A stretch of 64,000 nt of DNA. It comes from CAVXTF01 sp963701375 (GTDB taxonomy: Bacteria > Actinomycetota > Acidimicrobiia > Acidimicrobiales > CAVXTF01). The notes beneath the pieces are model-generated. The model saw only the letters and a program-made list of their open reading frames with translations, was not told where the DNA came from and made no database searches. The DNA is taken from positions 434,001 through 498,000 of the forward strand of contig CAVOZT010000004.1 of NCBI GenBank assembly GCA_963701375.1, read 5' to 3'. This document shows, in pieces, positions 44,882 to 53,390 of the stretch (its first letter is position 1; the number at the start of each line of letters is the position of its first letter). Made by a program: the position numbers and the translations under genes.

Positions 44882-46558
44882 ATGGCACAGGTGGTCGGGC
44901 TCGACATCGCAACGAGCGCGGTCCGTGCCGCGGAGATCGACACCGGTTCAAATCCGCCGACTCTCCTCGCATTCGGTCAGATCGGCCTGCCTCCCGGGTC
45001 GATTGTCGATGGCGAGATCCAAGACCCGAGCGCTGTCTCGGACGCGATTGGTCGGCTTTGGCGAAACGGGCAGTTCGCGTCGAAGTCCGTCATCATCGGA
45101 ATCGCCGGCCTCAGGGCCATAACTCGCGAGATCGACCTGCCATTCGTCCCAGACGACGAAATCGACAGCGCCGTGCAGTTCCAGTCCGAGGAAGTGATCC
45201 CTTTCCCACCAGACAAGACGATCCTTTCTGCTCAGGTGCTCGCTGACTTTGCGGCTCCTGACGGCACGGCAATGCGCCGCGTGCTGGTTGCGGCAGCGCA
45301 CCGCGACCTCGTAGAGGGAGTCGTAAGCGCCGTCGAGAACGCGGGCCTCCAAGTCGAGGGTGTGGACCTGGTCTCATCGGCCTTGGTGCGCGCGCTTGTG
45401 GATCCGAAGACAATGTCGGACTCACCCGAGGCGATCGTGTCGGTCGGCGCAGGCTTGACAGTGGTCGTGGTGCACCAGCATGGGCGACCGCAGTTCGTCA
45501 GAACTGTGGGCATAGGTGGAAACGCCACGACCGCCGCTGTCGCATCGGCACTCGACCTGCCTCTTGCGGACGCAGAAGCCTTGAAGCGTCGATTGGGTGA
45601 ACCGGTTCCTCAGGTTCAAGCCGCCGAGCGTGCAGCGCGTGCAAGCATGGCCGAGCTCGTGGGTGAAATCCGCAACTCGATCCAATACTTCGCCTCGTTG
45701 CCGGGAAGAGCTCCGATCTCGCGAGTCCTTCTCACCGGCGGAGGATCACAGGTCAACGGTCTCGTAGAGACGCTCCAATCCCAGGTTCGCATTCCGGTTC
45801 ACATCGTCTCTGCTCTTTCGAGGCTCGACCTGCGAAAGCTCGACCAGAAGCCTGAGCAACTTGCGACCATCGATCCCGTCGCCACGACACCGATCGGTCT
45901 GGCTCTTCCCGAACCGAATCCCTCGGTGCAGAAATTCAACCTGATCCCTCCCGAGGTGAAGGAACGAAGCTTCCAGCGAACACTCAAGCGCCGTTCGATC
46001 CTCGTTGGTGCAACGGTAATCGTTCTGCTTGTTCTTGGTGGAGTTCTCCAGTACATGCGATACCACTTTGTACAGAACGACGTCCACAACGCGTCGGTGC
46101 AGATCGCAACGCTGCAGGCGCAGATTCCCAAGTACGACCGAGTGGTGAAGGCCGCCGATGAGCTCCGCCAGGCGAAGGGGCAGATTTCCGCCGTGTCGTC
46201 GTCGTCCGTCAACTGGTACGCGGTGCTGACCGAGCTAACGGCGCGGACTCCCGTCGGGCTCACCGCTTCTTCTTTCACCGGATCGTCCGCGGCGTCGACT
46301 ACCGGAGCCACGACAGCCGCTTCGGGTGCTGCCGGAATCGGATCTTTGGTCGTTAGCGTCACGGGCACGTACCCGACCGACATTCACTTCAGCCCGGTTG
46401 CCGAATGGATCGACAACTTGTCTGCCTCGCCGTTCTTCTACCCGCCCCAGGTTGCCCAGGCGTCCAACGCAAAGAACGGAGGGCGCTTCACGATCACCTT
46501 CCAGTCCACCGTCCACCTACAGGCTGGAGCAAGCCTGTTGAATAACGGGAGCTTCTGA
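44882..46558 (+). CDS. Fused PilM-PilN pilus assembly protein
   Basis: A 558-residue fusion. Residues 1-345 are PilM, an actin-like cytoplasmic protein (VVGLDIATSAVRAAEIDTGS, FQSEEVIPFPPDKTILSAQV, SVGAGLTVVVVHQ, ISRVLLTGGGSQVNGLVETL). Residues about 350-558 are PilN: the PilM-binding NxxP-like stretch KFNLIPPEVKERSFQR, one membrane helix (SILVGATVIVLLVLGGVLQYM), then a coiled-coil and a ferredoxin-like periplasmic domain. These are normally two genes; PilM normally binds the N-terminal tail of PilN, so fusion makes that contact permanent. ATG 44882 follows GAAGGGAGC. Its TGA overlaps the pilO ATG. Confidence 0.92.
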   Translation: MAQVVGLDIATSAVRAAEIDTGSNPPTLLAFGQIGLPPGSIVDGEIQDPSAVSDAIGRLWRNGQFASKSVIIGIAGLRAITREIDLPFVPDDEIDSAVQFQSEEVIPFPPDKTILSAQVLADFAAPDGTAMRRVLVAAAHRDLVEGVVSAVENAGLQVEGVDLVSSALVRALVDPKTMSDSPEAIVSVGAGLTVVVVHQHGRPQFVRTVGIGGNATTAAVASALDLPLADAEALKRRLGEPVPQVQAAERAARASMAELVGEIRNSIQYFASLPGRAPISRVLLTGGGSQVNGLVETLQSQVRIPVHIVSALSRLDLRKLDQKPEQLATIDPVATTPIGLALPEPNPSVQKFNLIPPEVKERSFQRTLKRRSILVGATVIVLLVLGGVLQYMRYHFVQNDVHNASVQIATLQAQIPKYDRVVKAADELRQAKGQISAVSSSSVNWYAVLTELTARTPVGLTASSFTGSSAASTTGATTAASGAAGIGSLVVSVTGTYPTDIHFSPVAEWIDNLSASPFFYPPQVAQASNAKNGGRFTITFQSTVHLQAGASLLNNGSF

Positions 46559-47190
46559 TGGACCAACTGAAACGCTATATGTGGCCCATTGCGACTGGTG
46601 GTGCAGTTCTTGTGATCGCCCTGATCGCGGTCTCTGCGTATATCCTCCCTGAAGGACACAAGGTCTCTACGGCCAACGCCAGCAAGGTCACATTGCAAGC
46701 CCAACAGGCAGGTCTGCAAGCCGAGATCACTGGACTCGAGCACGAGAAGAGCAACGAACCCAAAAACTGCTCCACGCTTCGCCAGGACTTGACCCTGGTA
46801 CCGGCAACGCCGACGGTGGACCTCTTCCTTCACCAGATCTCACAGCTCGCTACCAACTCGGGCACTGCTACACCGAGTGTCACCATTGCGAGCTCGGGTG
46901 CCGTAGGAACAAGTTCCGGTGCGGCTGGCGCGAACACAGTCGGAATCAACCTTGAGGTGTCGGGGACCTACCGGCAAGTGCTGAACTTCTTGAACGGGCT
47001 CGACAATGTTCATTCCCTTCAACGTCTTTACGCTGTTTCGTCTGTCGGCCTGAACGGCGCCCCAGCAACCGGGTCGTCTTCGTCAAGCGTTTACACGCTT
47101 CAGCTTCAGGGTGACATCTACTACAGCACCGGCCAGCAGGACGTGTGCTCTACCACCACGAAGACCGGCACAGGCTCTCAGAGCACTTAA
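46558..47190 (+). CDS. pilO: Type IV pilus alignment protein PilO
   Basis: A 210-residue bitopic protein with one N-terminal helix (WPIATGGAVLVIALIAVSAYIL), a short coiled coil (SKVTLQAQQAGLQAEITGLE) and a C-terminal ferredoxin-like fold (INLEVSGTYRQVLNFLNGLD, LQRLYAVSSVGLNG). This layout and its place directly after PilN identify PilO, which pairs with PilN in the membrane. The Ser/Thr-rich linkers are longer than usual. The ATG overlaps the pilM-N stop by one base (TGATG). No pilP or pilQ follows, as expected for a cell without an outer membrane. Confidence 0.88.
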   Translation: MDQLKRYMWPIATGGAVLVIALIAVSAYILPEGHKVSTANASKVTLQAQQAGLQAEITGLEHEKSNEPKNCSTLRQDLTLVPATPTVDLFLHQISQLATNSGTATPSVTIASSGAVGTSSGAAGANTVGINLEVSGTYRQVLNFLNGLDNVHSLQRLYAVSSVGLNGAPATGSSSSSVYTLQLQGDIYYSTGQQDVCSTTTKTGTGSQST

Positions 47191-47264
47191 TAGAGCGTGC
47201 TCATTCATGCAGCTCGAGGAAGAGTTCAACGCGTCTCATGTGCTAAGCGAATTGATCCATTGTA

Positions 47265-47280
47265 GATTACAGTAAATCTG
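47265..47280. promoter_or_regulatory. AT-rich palindrome upstream of the pilin gene
   Basis: AGATTACAGTAAATCT has five-base arms (AGATT/AATCT) around ACAGTA. It stands in an AT-rich stretch, unusual for this window, between pilO and the pilin leader. It may be an operator or part of the pilin promoter, but I see no confident -35/-10 pair. Confidence 0.4.
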
Positions 47281-47352
47281 ATACCGATGGAAATGTTGTC
47301 TCAAGTTTCCCCCTTTCCGTATCGATAACTGTCCTACGAAGGGTCTACAAAG

Positions 47353-47407
47353 CCTTGCGGGTATGGCCGTCGCCCGCAGGACACGTCCCTCCTAACGGAA
47401 GGGCGTG
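47353..47407 (+). ncRNA. Structured 5' leader of the pilin mRNA (two adjacent hairpins)
   Basis: Two strong hairpins stand side by side. The first pairs CCTTGCGGG (47353-47361) with CCCGCAGG (47373-47380), one base bulged. The second pairs CACGTCCCTCC (47382-47392) with GGAAGGGCGTG (47397-47407), with one mismatch, one wobble and a TAAC loop. They sit 70 bases before the pilin start and are preceded by CTACAAAGCC. The arrangement is reminiscent of a two-stem riboswitch such as GEMM (cyclic di-GMP-I), but the conserved GEMM core is only partly present, so I do not assign a class. Confidence 0.4.
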
Positions 47408-47475
47408 CACAGATGCGGCCGGGGGCCATCGACCTCGGTGGTCCTTCAGCCATTGCCTATAGGAGGAGAGAGTTC

Positions 47476-48150
47476 ATGTTTCAGGCAACATTGCGACGGC
47501 TTCGCGAAGAGCGCGCAGCTGAGATGGAGAGTGGGGAGGCCGCCGAGGGCGGTTTCACCCTTATCGAGCTCATGGTGGTGCTTTTGATCATCGCCATCCT
47601 GCTCGCCATCGCGATCCCGACATTTCTCGGGGTGACGAATACAGCAGGGGACCGTGCGGCGCAGTCGAACCTGACGAACGCCCTGACAGAGGCTAAGGCC
47701 CTTTATCAGGTCTCGCAGGCGTACTCCGCTAATAACGTTGCCTACACGTCTGGGCAGTTCGCCTCACAGGCTCCGGAGTTCACGTGGCAAACCGCCTCGT
47801 GTTCCGCTGCTGGTGCGCCTGCGAATTGCATCAGCTTCGCAGTGGGTGACGTCTCACAAATCGGTGACGGTCAGGGCGTTGTGGTTGCAGCTTGGAGCGC
47901 GAAGACCAACACGTGCTGGTATGCGGTCGACCTGGAGAACACACCAGGGTCGCTTGCTGCAACGGACGCCTCGGCCTTCATCACGGGAGCGGCGGCTAAC
48001 AAGAACAGCACCACCACCCTCCCGAGTGCAGGCGTCTTCTACGGAAAGACGACAGGGCAGGCGACGGTATGCCAAGCCAGCGTGGGTATTGCTCCCCCCA
48101 CAAACTCTGGGTGGAAGACCAGCTACGCAAGCGCTGGAACGGTCAACTGA
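47476..48150 (+). CDS. pilA: Type IV major prepilin
   Basis: A 224-residue prepilin. A 26-residue charged leader ends in EGG and is followed by the classical start of the mature protein FTLIELMVVLLIIAILLAIA, with the cleavage Gly, Phe at +1 and Glu at +5. The mature part of about 198 residues has four cysteines (SCSAAGAPANC, NTCWYAV, TVCQAS). ATG 47476 follows a near-perfect AGGAGGAGAG ribosome site, fitting high expression; the frame opens upstream at 47413. A perfect 13-bp terminator hairpin follows the gene. A divergent paralogue lies just downstream. Confidence 0.93.
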   Translation: MFQATLRRLREERAAEMESGEAAEGGFTLIELMVVLLIIAILLAIAIPTFLGVTNTAGDRAAQSNLTNALTEAKALYQVSQAYSANNVAYTSGQFASQAPEFTWQTASCSAAGAPANCISFAVGDVSQIGDGQGVVVAAWSAKTNTCWYAVDLENTPGSLAATDASAFITGAAANKNSTTTLPSAGVFYGKTTGQATVCQASVGIAPPTNSGWKTSYASAGTVN

Positions 48151-48196
48151 TCCCAAGAAGGAGCGCTTAGCGGCGCTTTCGAATACTCAAGACTGA

Positions 48197-48228
48197 GAAC
48201 CGGACCCCGTTTTGGCGGGGTCCGGTTC
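48197..48228 (+). terminator. Strong intrinsic-type terminator after pilA
   Basis: GAACCGGACCCCG (48197-48209) pairs perfectly with CGGGGTCCGGTTC (48216-48228) around a TTTTGG loop, and TTTG follows. This is the clearest terminator in the window and separates pilA from the second prepilin gene. Confidence 0.85.
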
Positions 48229-48461
48229 TTTGCGTACGCGTCGCTGTACGAGACAGCCACTCCGTCGAGCGGGTGCGACCGACTTTGCAAATGCAACCGA
48301 CCCGCCGTCGACATTCCGATCGTGCTTGTTGCCTCGCGTCCCGCTATGGTCGTTTGTCACAACGGACAGACAACTAACGACCTTCGGGCATCCCTCCGCC
48401 CTGGAGAATTCTCGCAGGTCCATATGCGGCAATTTGGCCGGCCAGAGGCGACGACGCGAGC

Positions 48462-49124
48462 ATGTTCGGAACGGCTGCGGAAGAAACGCGAACAACCAGA
48501 CAGCGCGTGAATGGCGGTTTGCATGGGGCCAGTGAGCGTGGTGTTGCCACTTTCGAGTTGATGTTGTTGGTGTTGATCGGAATTCTGCTGCTCACGATCT
48601 CGATGCCGGCACTGCTCCGAACGGTGCCGAGGGCGAACGACCCGGGCGCACGTGCCAACCTCCTGAACGCAGTCGTCGCGGCGAAAGCCGCATACTTCGT
48701 CAACCAGAGCTTCTCGTGGGAAGGCTCACCGCTGTCGGCCTTGTCCTTTGAGGCTCAAGATCCGGCGTTCTCTTGGACGACAGGCTCCTGCGCGGGAAAG
48801 AGCCCGAACTGCGTGAGCGTGCAGGTCGTCAACGTGAACTCACCAGGCGACAGTCAGGGGGTGGTGGTCGCAGTTTGGAGTTCGGTCACGAAGACTTGTT
48901 GGCTCGCGGCCGACCTTGAAAGCGTGCCGAATGTCTTGAGGGAGGATCGTTCAGGTGTGGCTTTCGAGTCCAGGTCGACGATCCACGGCTCACATCTGGC
49001 GGCCGGCGTCTACTACGCGAGGTCCGAAGCGGGAGCGTCAACGTGCTCGGCCGGTAGCGCCGCGATATCGCGCTCCGACCAGCATTGGGGGTCGAGCCTC
49101 GCTGCTCCTGGCGTCGTCGGCTGA
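48462..49124 (+). CDS. Second prepilin-like protein, paralogue of PilA
   Basis: A 220-residue protein with leader MFGTAAEETRTTRQRVNGGL-HGASERG and mature start VATFELMLLVLIGILLLTIS. The cleavage Gly and Glu +5 are kept, but +1 is Val and the consensus TLIELM is TFELML. The mature region follows PilA closely in order: SFEAQDPAFSWTTGSCAGKS, NSPGDSQGVVVAVWSS, KTCWLAADLESVPN, and a C-terminal Cys/SDQHWGSSLAAPG. It arose by duplication of pilA and is probably a minor pilin. ATG 48462 is the best start, although no strong ribosome site is seen; GTG 48507 is the alternative. Confidence 0.82.
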   Translation: MFGTAAEETRTTRQRVNGGLHGASERGVATFELMLLVLIGILLLTISMPALLRTVPRANDPGARANLLNAVVAAKAAYFVNQSFSWEGSPLSALSFEAQDPAFSWTTGSCAGKSPNCVSVQVVNVNSPGDSQGVVVAVWSSVTKTCWLAADLESVPNVLREDRSGVAFESRSTIHGSHLAAGVYYARSEAGASTCSAGSAAISRSDQHWGSSLAAPGVVG

Positions 49125-49194
49125 CAGCGATCGCAGCTGACGATGGCCGTGGAAGTCGTCTTGGTAGTCGCCGACTCGCTGTATCAGCGAGTTC

Positions 49195-50643
49195 TCAAAG
49201 GGGTCCGTTGTCGTGACGGCGGGAACGAATTCGCTCGCGTCTGCTCGAGAGAATCTCCAAGGACTCGTCTATGACCCTTCTCGTCTCGGCGGGCTCGATG
49301 ACTATGTCGACGAAACCTCGCTCCGCCGCGACCCAAGGCGACAGGTACCTGGCGGAATAATCCGATTCGAGCTCTGCGAGCTCCGTGGCGTCGGCCCTGC
49401 GATGAAGGATCTGTACGGCGCCGCGCGATCCCATGACTGCCACTTCTGCGCTCGGCCACGCTAGGCAGATGTCGTTGCCGATGCCCTTTGAGTCGAGAAC
49501 TATGTAGGCGCCCCCGTAGGCCTTGCGCATGATAAGGCACACGCGTGGGACGGTTGCCTCGGCGTAGGCGAAGGCGAGCTCGGCACCGTGGCGGATCATG
49601 CCGCGCCACTCCAGGTCCTTTCCGGGCAAGAAACCGGGGGTGTCGACAAGCGTGACGATGGGCAGATTGAACGCGTCGCACATGCGTACGAAGCGAGCTC
49701 CCTTCTGCGAGGCCGCAATGTCGAGCGTTCCCGCAAGGGCCCGGGGCTGGCTCGCCAGGACACCGACCGGCCGACCTGCGACCGATCCGAGAGCCGTTAC
49801 GAGTTGAGGCGCCCAAGCGGCTCTCAGTTCGACAAGCTCCGCGTCGTCGGCAATTGACTCGATGACTTCTCGTACGTCGTAGGAAGCGGTCGGCTCAACC
49901 GGTACGACGTCGGCGAGCTCGGGTGTCGGGCGGTCGGGCGGATCGTCGGTGTCGATGAAAGGCGGAGCTTCGTCCGTGTGGGCGGGAAGGTACGAGACGA
50001 CATCTGCCAGAAGTGCCATCGCGTGCTCGGCGTCAGATGCCGGCAGCGCGCACAATCCACTTGACGTTGCGTGCACGACGGTCCCACCGAGCTCTGATCG
50101 CTCGAGTCGGATCCCGGTGAACTCGAGGACCATGTCCGGCCCCGAGACGAATGCGAACGCCTCCGGTGTCATCGCGACGACGTCTGCGAGGCCGAGCATG
50201 AGCGCGGTTCCCGAGATCGCAGGGCCCGTCACGGCAGCGAGCACCGGCACGATCCCAGAGCATCTCGCCAAGCCGGCCGCAGCTACCCCCCAGCCGTGCA
50301 TTGCCGCGATCCCGTCTGTCACGTCGGCACCTGACGACGAGACGACGAGGACGAGAGGCAGACGTCGGTCCAGGGCTGTGCGCGCTGCTTCCGCGATGGT
50401 CACTCCGTCCTCGTGGCTCAGAGCGCCGCGATTTCGTCCGGGCGTCGACCTCACGACGACTGCAGGGCGGGTTCCCAGAAGCTCCGTGCCGGACCGCACG
50501 TTGCCGGGGACGTGCACACGCGCGCCTTGCACTGTCGGTCGCTCATCGCCGGTGCGCTCGGAGGCGCCCGGCGGGTCTGAAAGGCCAGGTTTGCGGGCCC
50601 TGTTCGGCGACGGCAGGGTCCCCACGATCGTGCGGCGGACCAC
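49195..50643 (-). CDS. Acyl-CoA carboxylase carboxyltransferase subunit (PccB/AccD-like)
   Basis: A 482-residue carboxyltransferase of the crotonase-like biotin-dependent type. The C-terminal half is clear: VGVLASQPRALAGTLDIAAS, LPIVTLVDTPGFLPGKDLEW, RHGAELAFAYAEATVPRVCL, MRKAYGGAYIVLDSKGIGND and WPSAEVAVMGSRGAVQILHR. The N-terminal half is shorter and more divergent than in PccB (ALSHEDGVTIAEAARTALDR, AISGTALMLGLADVVAMTPE). No biotin carboxylase gene is near. Propionyl-CoA, a product of steroid side-chain removal, is one plausible substrate, but this is inference. The start is uncertain; GTG 50643 is the longest. Confidence 0.85.
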   Translation of the reverse strand: MVRRTIVGTLPSPNRARKPGLSDPPGASERTGDERPTVQGARVHVPGNVRSGTELLGTRPAVVVRSTPGRNRGALSHEDGVTIAEAARTALDRRLPLVLVVSSSGADVTDGIAAMHGWGVAAAGLARCSGIVPVLAAVTGPAISGTALMLGLADVVAMTPEAFAFVSGPDMVLEFTGIRLERSELGGTVVHATSSGLCALPASDAEHAMALLADVVSYLPAHTDEAPPFIDTDDPPDRPTPELADVVPVEPTASYDVREVIESIADDAELVELRAAWAPQLVTALGSVAGRPVGVLASQPRALAGTLDIAASQKGARFVRMCDAFNLPIVTLVDTPGFLPGKDLEWRGMIRHGAELAFAYAEATVPRVCLIMRKAYGGAYIVLDSKGIGNDICLAWPSAEVAVMGSRGAVQILHRRADATELAELESDYSARYLSPWVAAERGFVDIVIEPAETRRVIDESLEILSSRRERIRSRRHDNGPL

Positions 50644-50693
50644 GCGCGAGGATGCTACGCCCCTTGCTCACCTAGGTGTGCGAGCATCGTCAC

Positions 50694-51749
50694 GTGCGGG
50701 CGTGTGTGATGCGAGACGGAGGCCTCGAGGTTGCCGAGGTTGCAGATCCTCGACCGGGACCCGGGCAACTCCTGGTCCGCACGATCGCCTGCGGGATCTG
50801 CGGGTCAGACCTCCATTTTCTCCGTCACGCCCCCGCAATGGTGGATCTGAGCGGCCAGCTGACCCATTCCCTAGGAGAGCTTGCTCCCGTCCTCGCTCCG
50901 CCGATCGACCTGCATCGCGACATCATCATGGGACACGAGTTCTGCGCCGAGATTCTCGAGACGGGACCCGATACATCCGGACCCGCCCCGGGTACGGCCG
51001 TGGTGTCCATTCCGGTTCTGTTGACTGAGACCGGGATCCGTCAGCTCGCGTACAACAACGACTACCCGGGAGGGTTCGCCGAGCGAATGCTGCTCTCGGC
51101 GCCGCTCGTACTGCAGGTGCCCAACGGATTGGAACCGCGCCTCGCTGCCCTCACTGAACCGCTCGCCGTCGGGGTCCATGCAGTAGCCGTCGCAGCCGTC
51201 TCCGGTCGCAATGCTGGAGCCGTGGTGGGCTGTGGTCCCGTCGGGCTCGCCGTGATCGCGGCGCTGCGGATGGAAGGGGTAGAGGTCATCGTGGCCTCCG
51301 ATCTGTCACCGGCGAGAAGGGCGCTCGCGCTCCAACTGGGTGCAACAGAGGTCGTCGACCCGAACGAAGAGCCGTTGATCGACGCGTGGCGCCGCGTAGA
51401 CGGAAGGCGCGAGCTTGTCTGCTTCGAGGCGGTCGGCGTCCCGGGAATCATCGACAGCCTCATTCGTGACGTGCCCATCGGAACTCAGATCGTCGTCGTC
51501 GGGGTGTGCATGGAACCTGACACGACCAGGCCGTTCTTCGCGTCCGCGAAGGAGTTGTGTCTTCGGTATGTGTTCGCTTACACCCCTGATGAGTTCGCCC
51601 GAGCTTTGAGAGCAATCTCCGAAGGGGAGGTCGACGTCTCGCCGATGATCACAGGCGAAGTCGGGCTCGACGGTATGCCGGCCGCGTTCGAAGCGCTGGG
51701 CCGACCCGAACATCACGTCAAGATCCTGGTGGAGCCGTCTGGCACGTGA
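50694..51749 (+). CDS. Zinc-dependent alcohol dehydrogenase (MDR family)
   Basis: A 351-residue medium-chain dehydrogenase. The catalytic zinc ligands lie in CGICGSDLHFLRH and GHEFCAEILE. The structural-zinc four-Cys lobe is absent; the region after GHEFCAEI reads TAVVSIPVLLTETGIRQLAY. The NAD(P) fold is GAVVGCGPVGLAVIAALRME. GTG 50694 gives the family start VRACVMRDGGLEVAEV; the frame opens at 50676. It diverges from the carboxyltransferase gene with the perfect palindrome CACCTAGGTG (50669-50678) between them, and its stop overlaps the next GTG start. Confidence 0.9.
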   Translation: MRACVMRDGGLEVAEVADPRPGPGQLLVRTIACGICGSDLHFLRHAPAMVDLSGQLTHSLGELAPVLAPPIDLHRDIIMGHEFCAEILETGPDTSGPAPGTAVVSIPVLLTETGIRQLAYNNDYPGGFAERMLLSAPLVLQVPNGLEPRLAALTEPLAVGVHAVAVAAVSGRNAGAVVGCGPVGLAVIAALRMEGVEVIVASDLSPARRALALQLGATEVVDPNEEPLIDAWRRVDGRRELVCFEAVGVPGIIDSLIRDVPIGTQIVVVGVCMEPDTTRPFFASAKELCLRYVFAYTPDEFARALRAISEGEVDVSPMITGEVGLDGMPAAFEALGRPEHHVKILVEPSGT

Positions 51750-52855
51750 CGCGAGGCGGCGAAACCTTGCCCGACTCGAGAAGGAAGTGGCCGGCACGTT
51801 GGAGCAGGGTGCGGCCCTACGCCAAATTCGTTTTCGCGATCGTCGCGATCGCTCTCGCATGGTGGGTGTTGAAGGGTCACACCGCCGAGCTTGCCGGTGC
51901 ATCCTCCTATCTGACACACATCCAATGGGAATGGCTGGTGGTGGCCGTTGCAGCGGAGGCCGGTTCGATCGTCGCCTACTCACTCGTGCAACAACGGCTC
52001 ATTGCGGCAGGCAAGGTCCATGCTCATCTTGGATGGTTGACGGGAGTAACGCTCGCCAACATCGCGATCACCAACTCTCTGCCCACCGGTTCGATCGTCG
52101 CGACGATCTTCACTTACCGCCAGTACCGCCACAGGGGCGCCGACGAGGTCCTTGCAGCGTGGGCAATCGTCGCTCTGCTCGTGGTCACTTCGATAACACT
52201 GGCCATTGTTGCCGCCACCGGTGTGGGAATCGCCGGTAGCCAGAGCTCCAATCTCAACCTCGTCGGGGTCACGATCGGCGTTCTCGTCCTGACCCTCGCC
52301 GTTGGGGCCCTGTTCGTGCAGAGGCGCGCACTCATCTGGGCTCTTTCCCTTTTGGTCGCTCTCGTTCGCCTCGCCATCCCACGCCTGGGGACAAAGGCCG
52401 ATGCGATCGTCAACCAATTCGTCGATCGTCTGATGGCTGTTTCGCTCACACCCGTCCAGACGGTGGTCTGTCTGTTATGGGGGCTCACCAACTGGGTGTT
52501 CGACTGCGGCTGCCTGATCCTCAGCTTCGCTGCTCTCGGCGTTGGTGTGCCGTGGCGAGGCCTTCTTCTCGCTTACGGCGCTGGCCAGCTCGCCGCCAAC
52601 CTGCCGATCACTCCAGGAGGCCTAGGCGTGGTCGAGGGAAGTCTGACCGTTGCGCTCGTTGCTTACGGCGGGGCCGAAACCTCGACTGTGGCTGCTGTTT
52701 TCCTCTACAGGCTCATCAGCTTCTGGGGTGAGCTCCCGATCGGGTGGATCTCATGGGCGTGGCTAGCCAGGCGCCGCAGACAGACTCAGCGGCTGCTGAC
52801 CGAGACCTCCCCCGGCATCGCCGTACCGGACCCGCAGGAGGTGGGTGCAAGGTGA
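51746..52855 (+). CDS. UPF0104/AglD-like integral membrane protein (LPG synthase TM-region family)
   Basis: A 369-residue protein with about eight membrane helices and the family motif LPITPGGLGVVEGSLTVALV near residue 290. This flippase-like domain occurs in lysylphosphatidylglycerol synthases (MprF) and in stand-alone proteins such as AglD. Here the soluble aminoacyl-transferase domain is missing, so only the membrane, possibly lipid-flipping, function is expected. GTG 51746 overlaps the dehydrogenase stop (GTGA). A His-poor, Arg-rich C-terminal tail is cytoplasmic. Confidence 0.85.
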   Translation: MTRGGETLPDSRRKWPARWSRVRPYAKFVFAIVAIALAWWVLKGHTAELAGASSYLTHIQWEWLVVAVAAEAGSIVAYSLVQQRLIAAGKVHAHLGWLTGVTLANIAITNSLPTGSIVATIFTYRQYRHRGADEVLAAWAIVALLVVTSITLAIVAATGVGIAGSQSSNLNLVGVTIGVLVLTLAVGALFVQRRALIWALSLLVALVRLAIPRLGTKADAIVNQFVDRLMAVSLTPVQTVVCLLWGLTNWVFDCGCLILSFAALGVGVPWRGLLLAYGAGQLAANLPITPGGLGVVEGSLTVALVAYGGAETSTVAAVFLYRLISFWGELPIGWISWAWLARRRRQTQRLLTETSPGIAVPDPQEVGAR

Positions 52856-52871
52856 CAACGGTGTTCGAACG

Positions 52872-53390
52872 ATGAAAAGAGGTTTTGCAACTCTCATCTC
52901 CACGATGGTCGTGCTGTCGGTCATGGTCGCAGGAACATCGGGTTGCGCGTCTATTCGAAACGGGCTCGGGACGTCGTCGGCCGTCTGCTTCAGGGCCATA
53001 CCCGTCGGAAAGGACGCCGTCAGCAATCCGCCGGCGAGGGTCGTGCCGAACGGTGCTCCACCGCAGAGCAAAGCGGCACCGCCGCCGGTGTTCGTCGGTG
53101 TTCGATCCGCCACGCAGAAGCAGATCGATGCTTTCGGATCAACGCACAATTATGAAAAGGCCGAGCTCACCAAGCGCAATGGCGGCCCTCTCAAGAGCAT
53201 CTGTCTCGTCGCTTTTCACGGGTCTTTCGACCCTGCATCTGTCAGCGACGTCCTCCCGCCAGTACCGCCAGCCGGGCATCGCGCCTACGCGGTGGTCGTA
53301 ATCTCCGAACCTTCGAACAAGCTCCTCGGCACCTTCTTAAGGTCGAAAGAGCCGATCAGCTTCACTCACTTTGCGGTGGGTGGCGGCTGA
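52872..53390 (+). CDS. Hypothetical lipoprotein or secreted protein
   Basis: A 172-residue exported protein. The N-terminus MKRGFATLISTMVVLSVMVA-GTSGCAS is a signal peptide with a lipobox-like TSGC, so lipidation at Cys 24 or so is likely. The mature part is Pro-rich at first (RVVPNGAPPQSKAAPPPVFV) and then forms a small domain (LKSICLVAFHGSFDPASVSD, YAVVVISEPSNKLLGTFL) with two further cysteines. I recognise no family. ATG 52872 is chosen to fit the signal peptide. Its last 25 bases overlap the convergent CtaG-like gene. Confidence 0.7.
   Translation: MKRGFATLISTMVVLSVMVAGTSGCASIRNGLGTSSAVCFRAIPVGKDAVSNPPARVVPNGAPPQSKAAPPPVFVGVRSATQKQIDAFGSTHNYEKAELTKRNGGPLKSICLVAFHGSFDPASVSDVLPPVPPAGHRAYAVVVISEPSNKLLGTFLRSKEPISFTHFAVGGG

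Noticed and set aside
47330..47410. Assignment of the pilin leader as a GEMM (cyclic di-GMP-I) riboswitch
   Set aside because: Only AAAGCC of the core is present and the first stem with a GNRA loop is not found. It is reported only as a structured leader.
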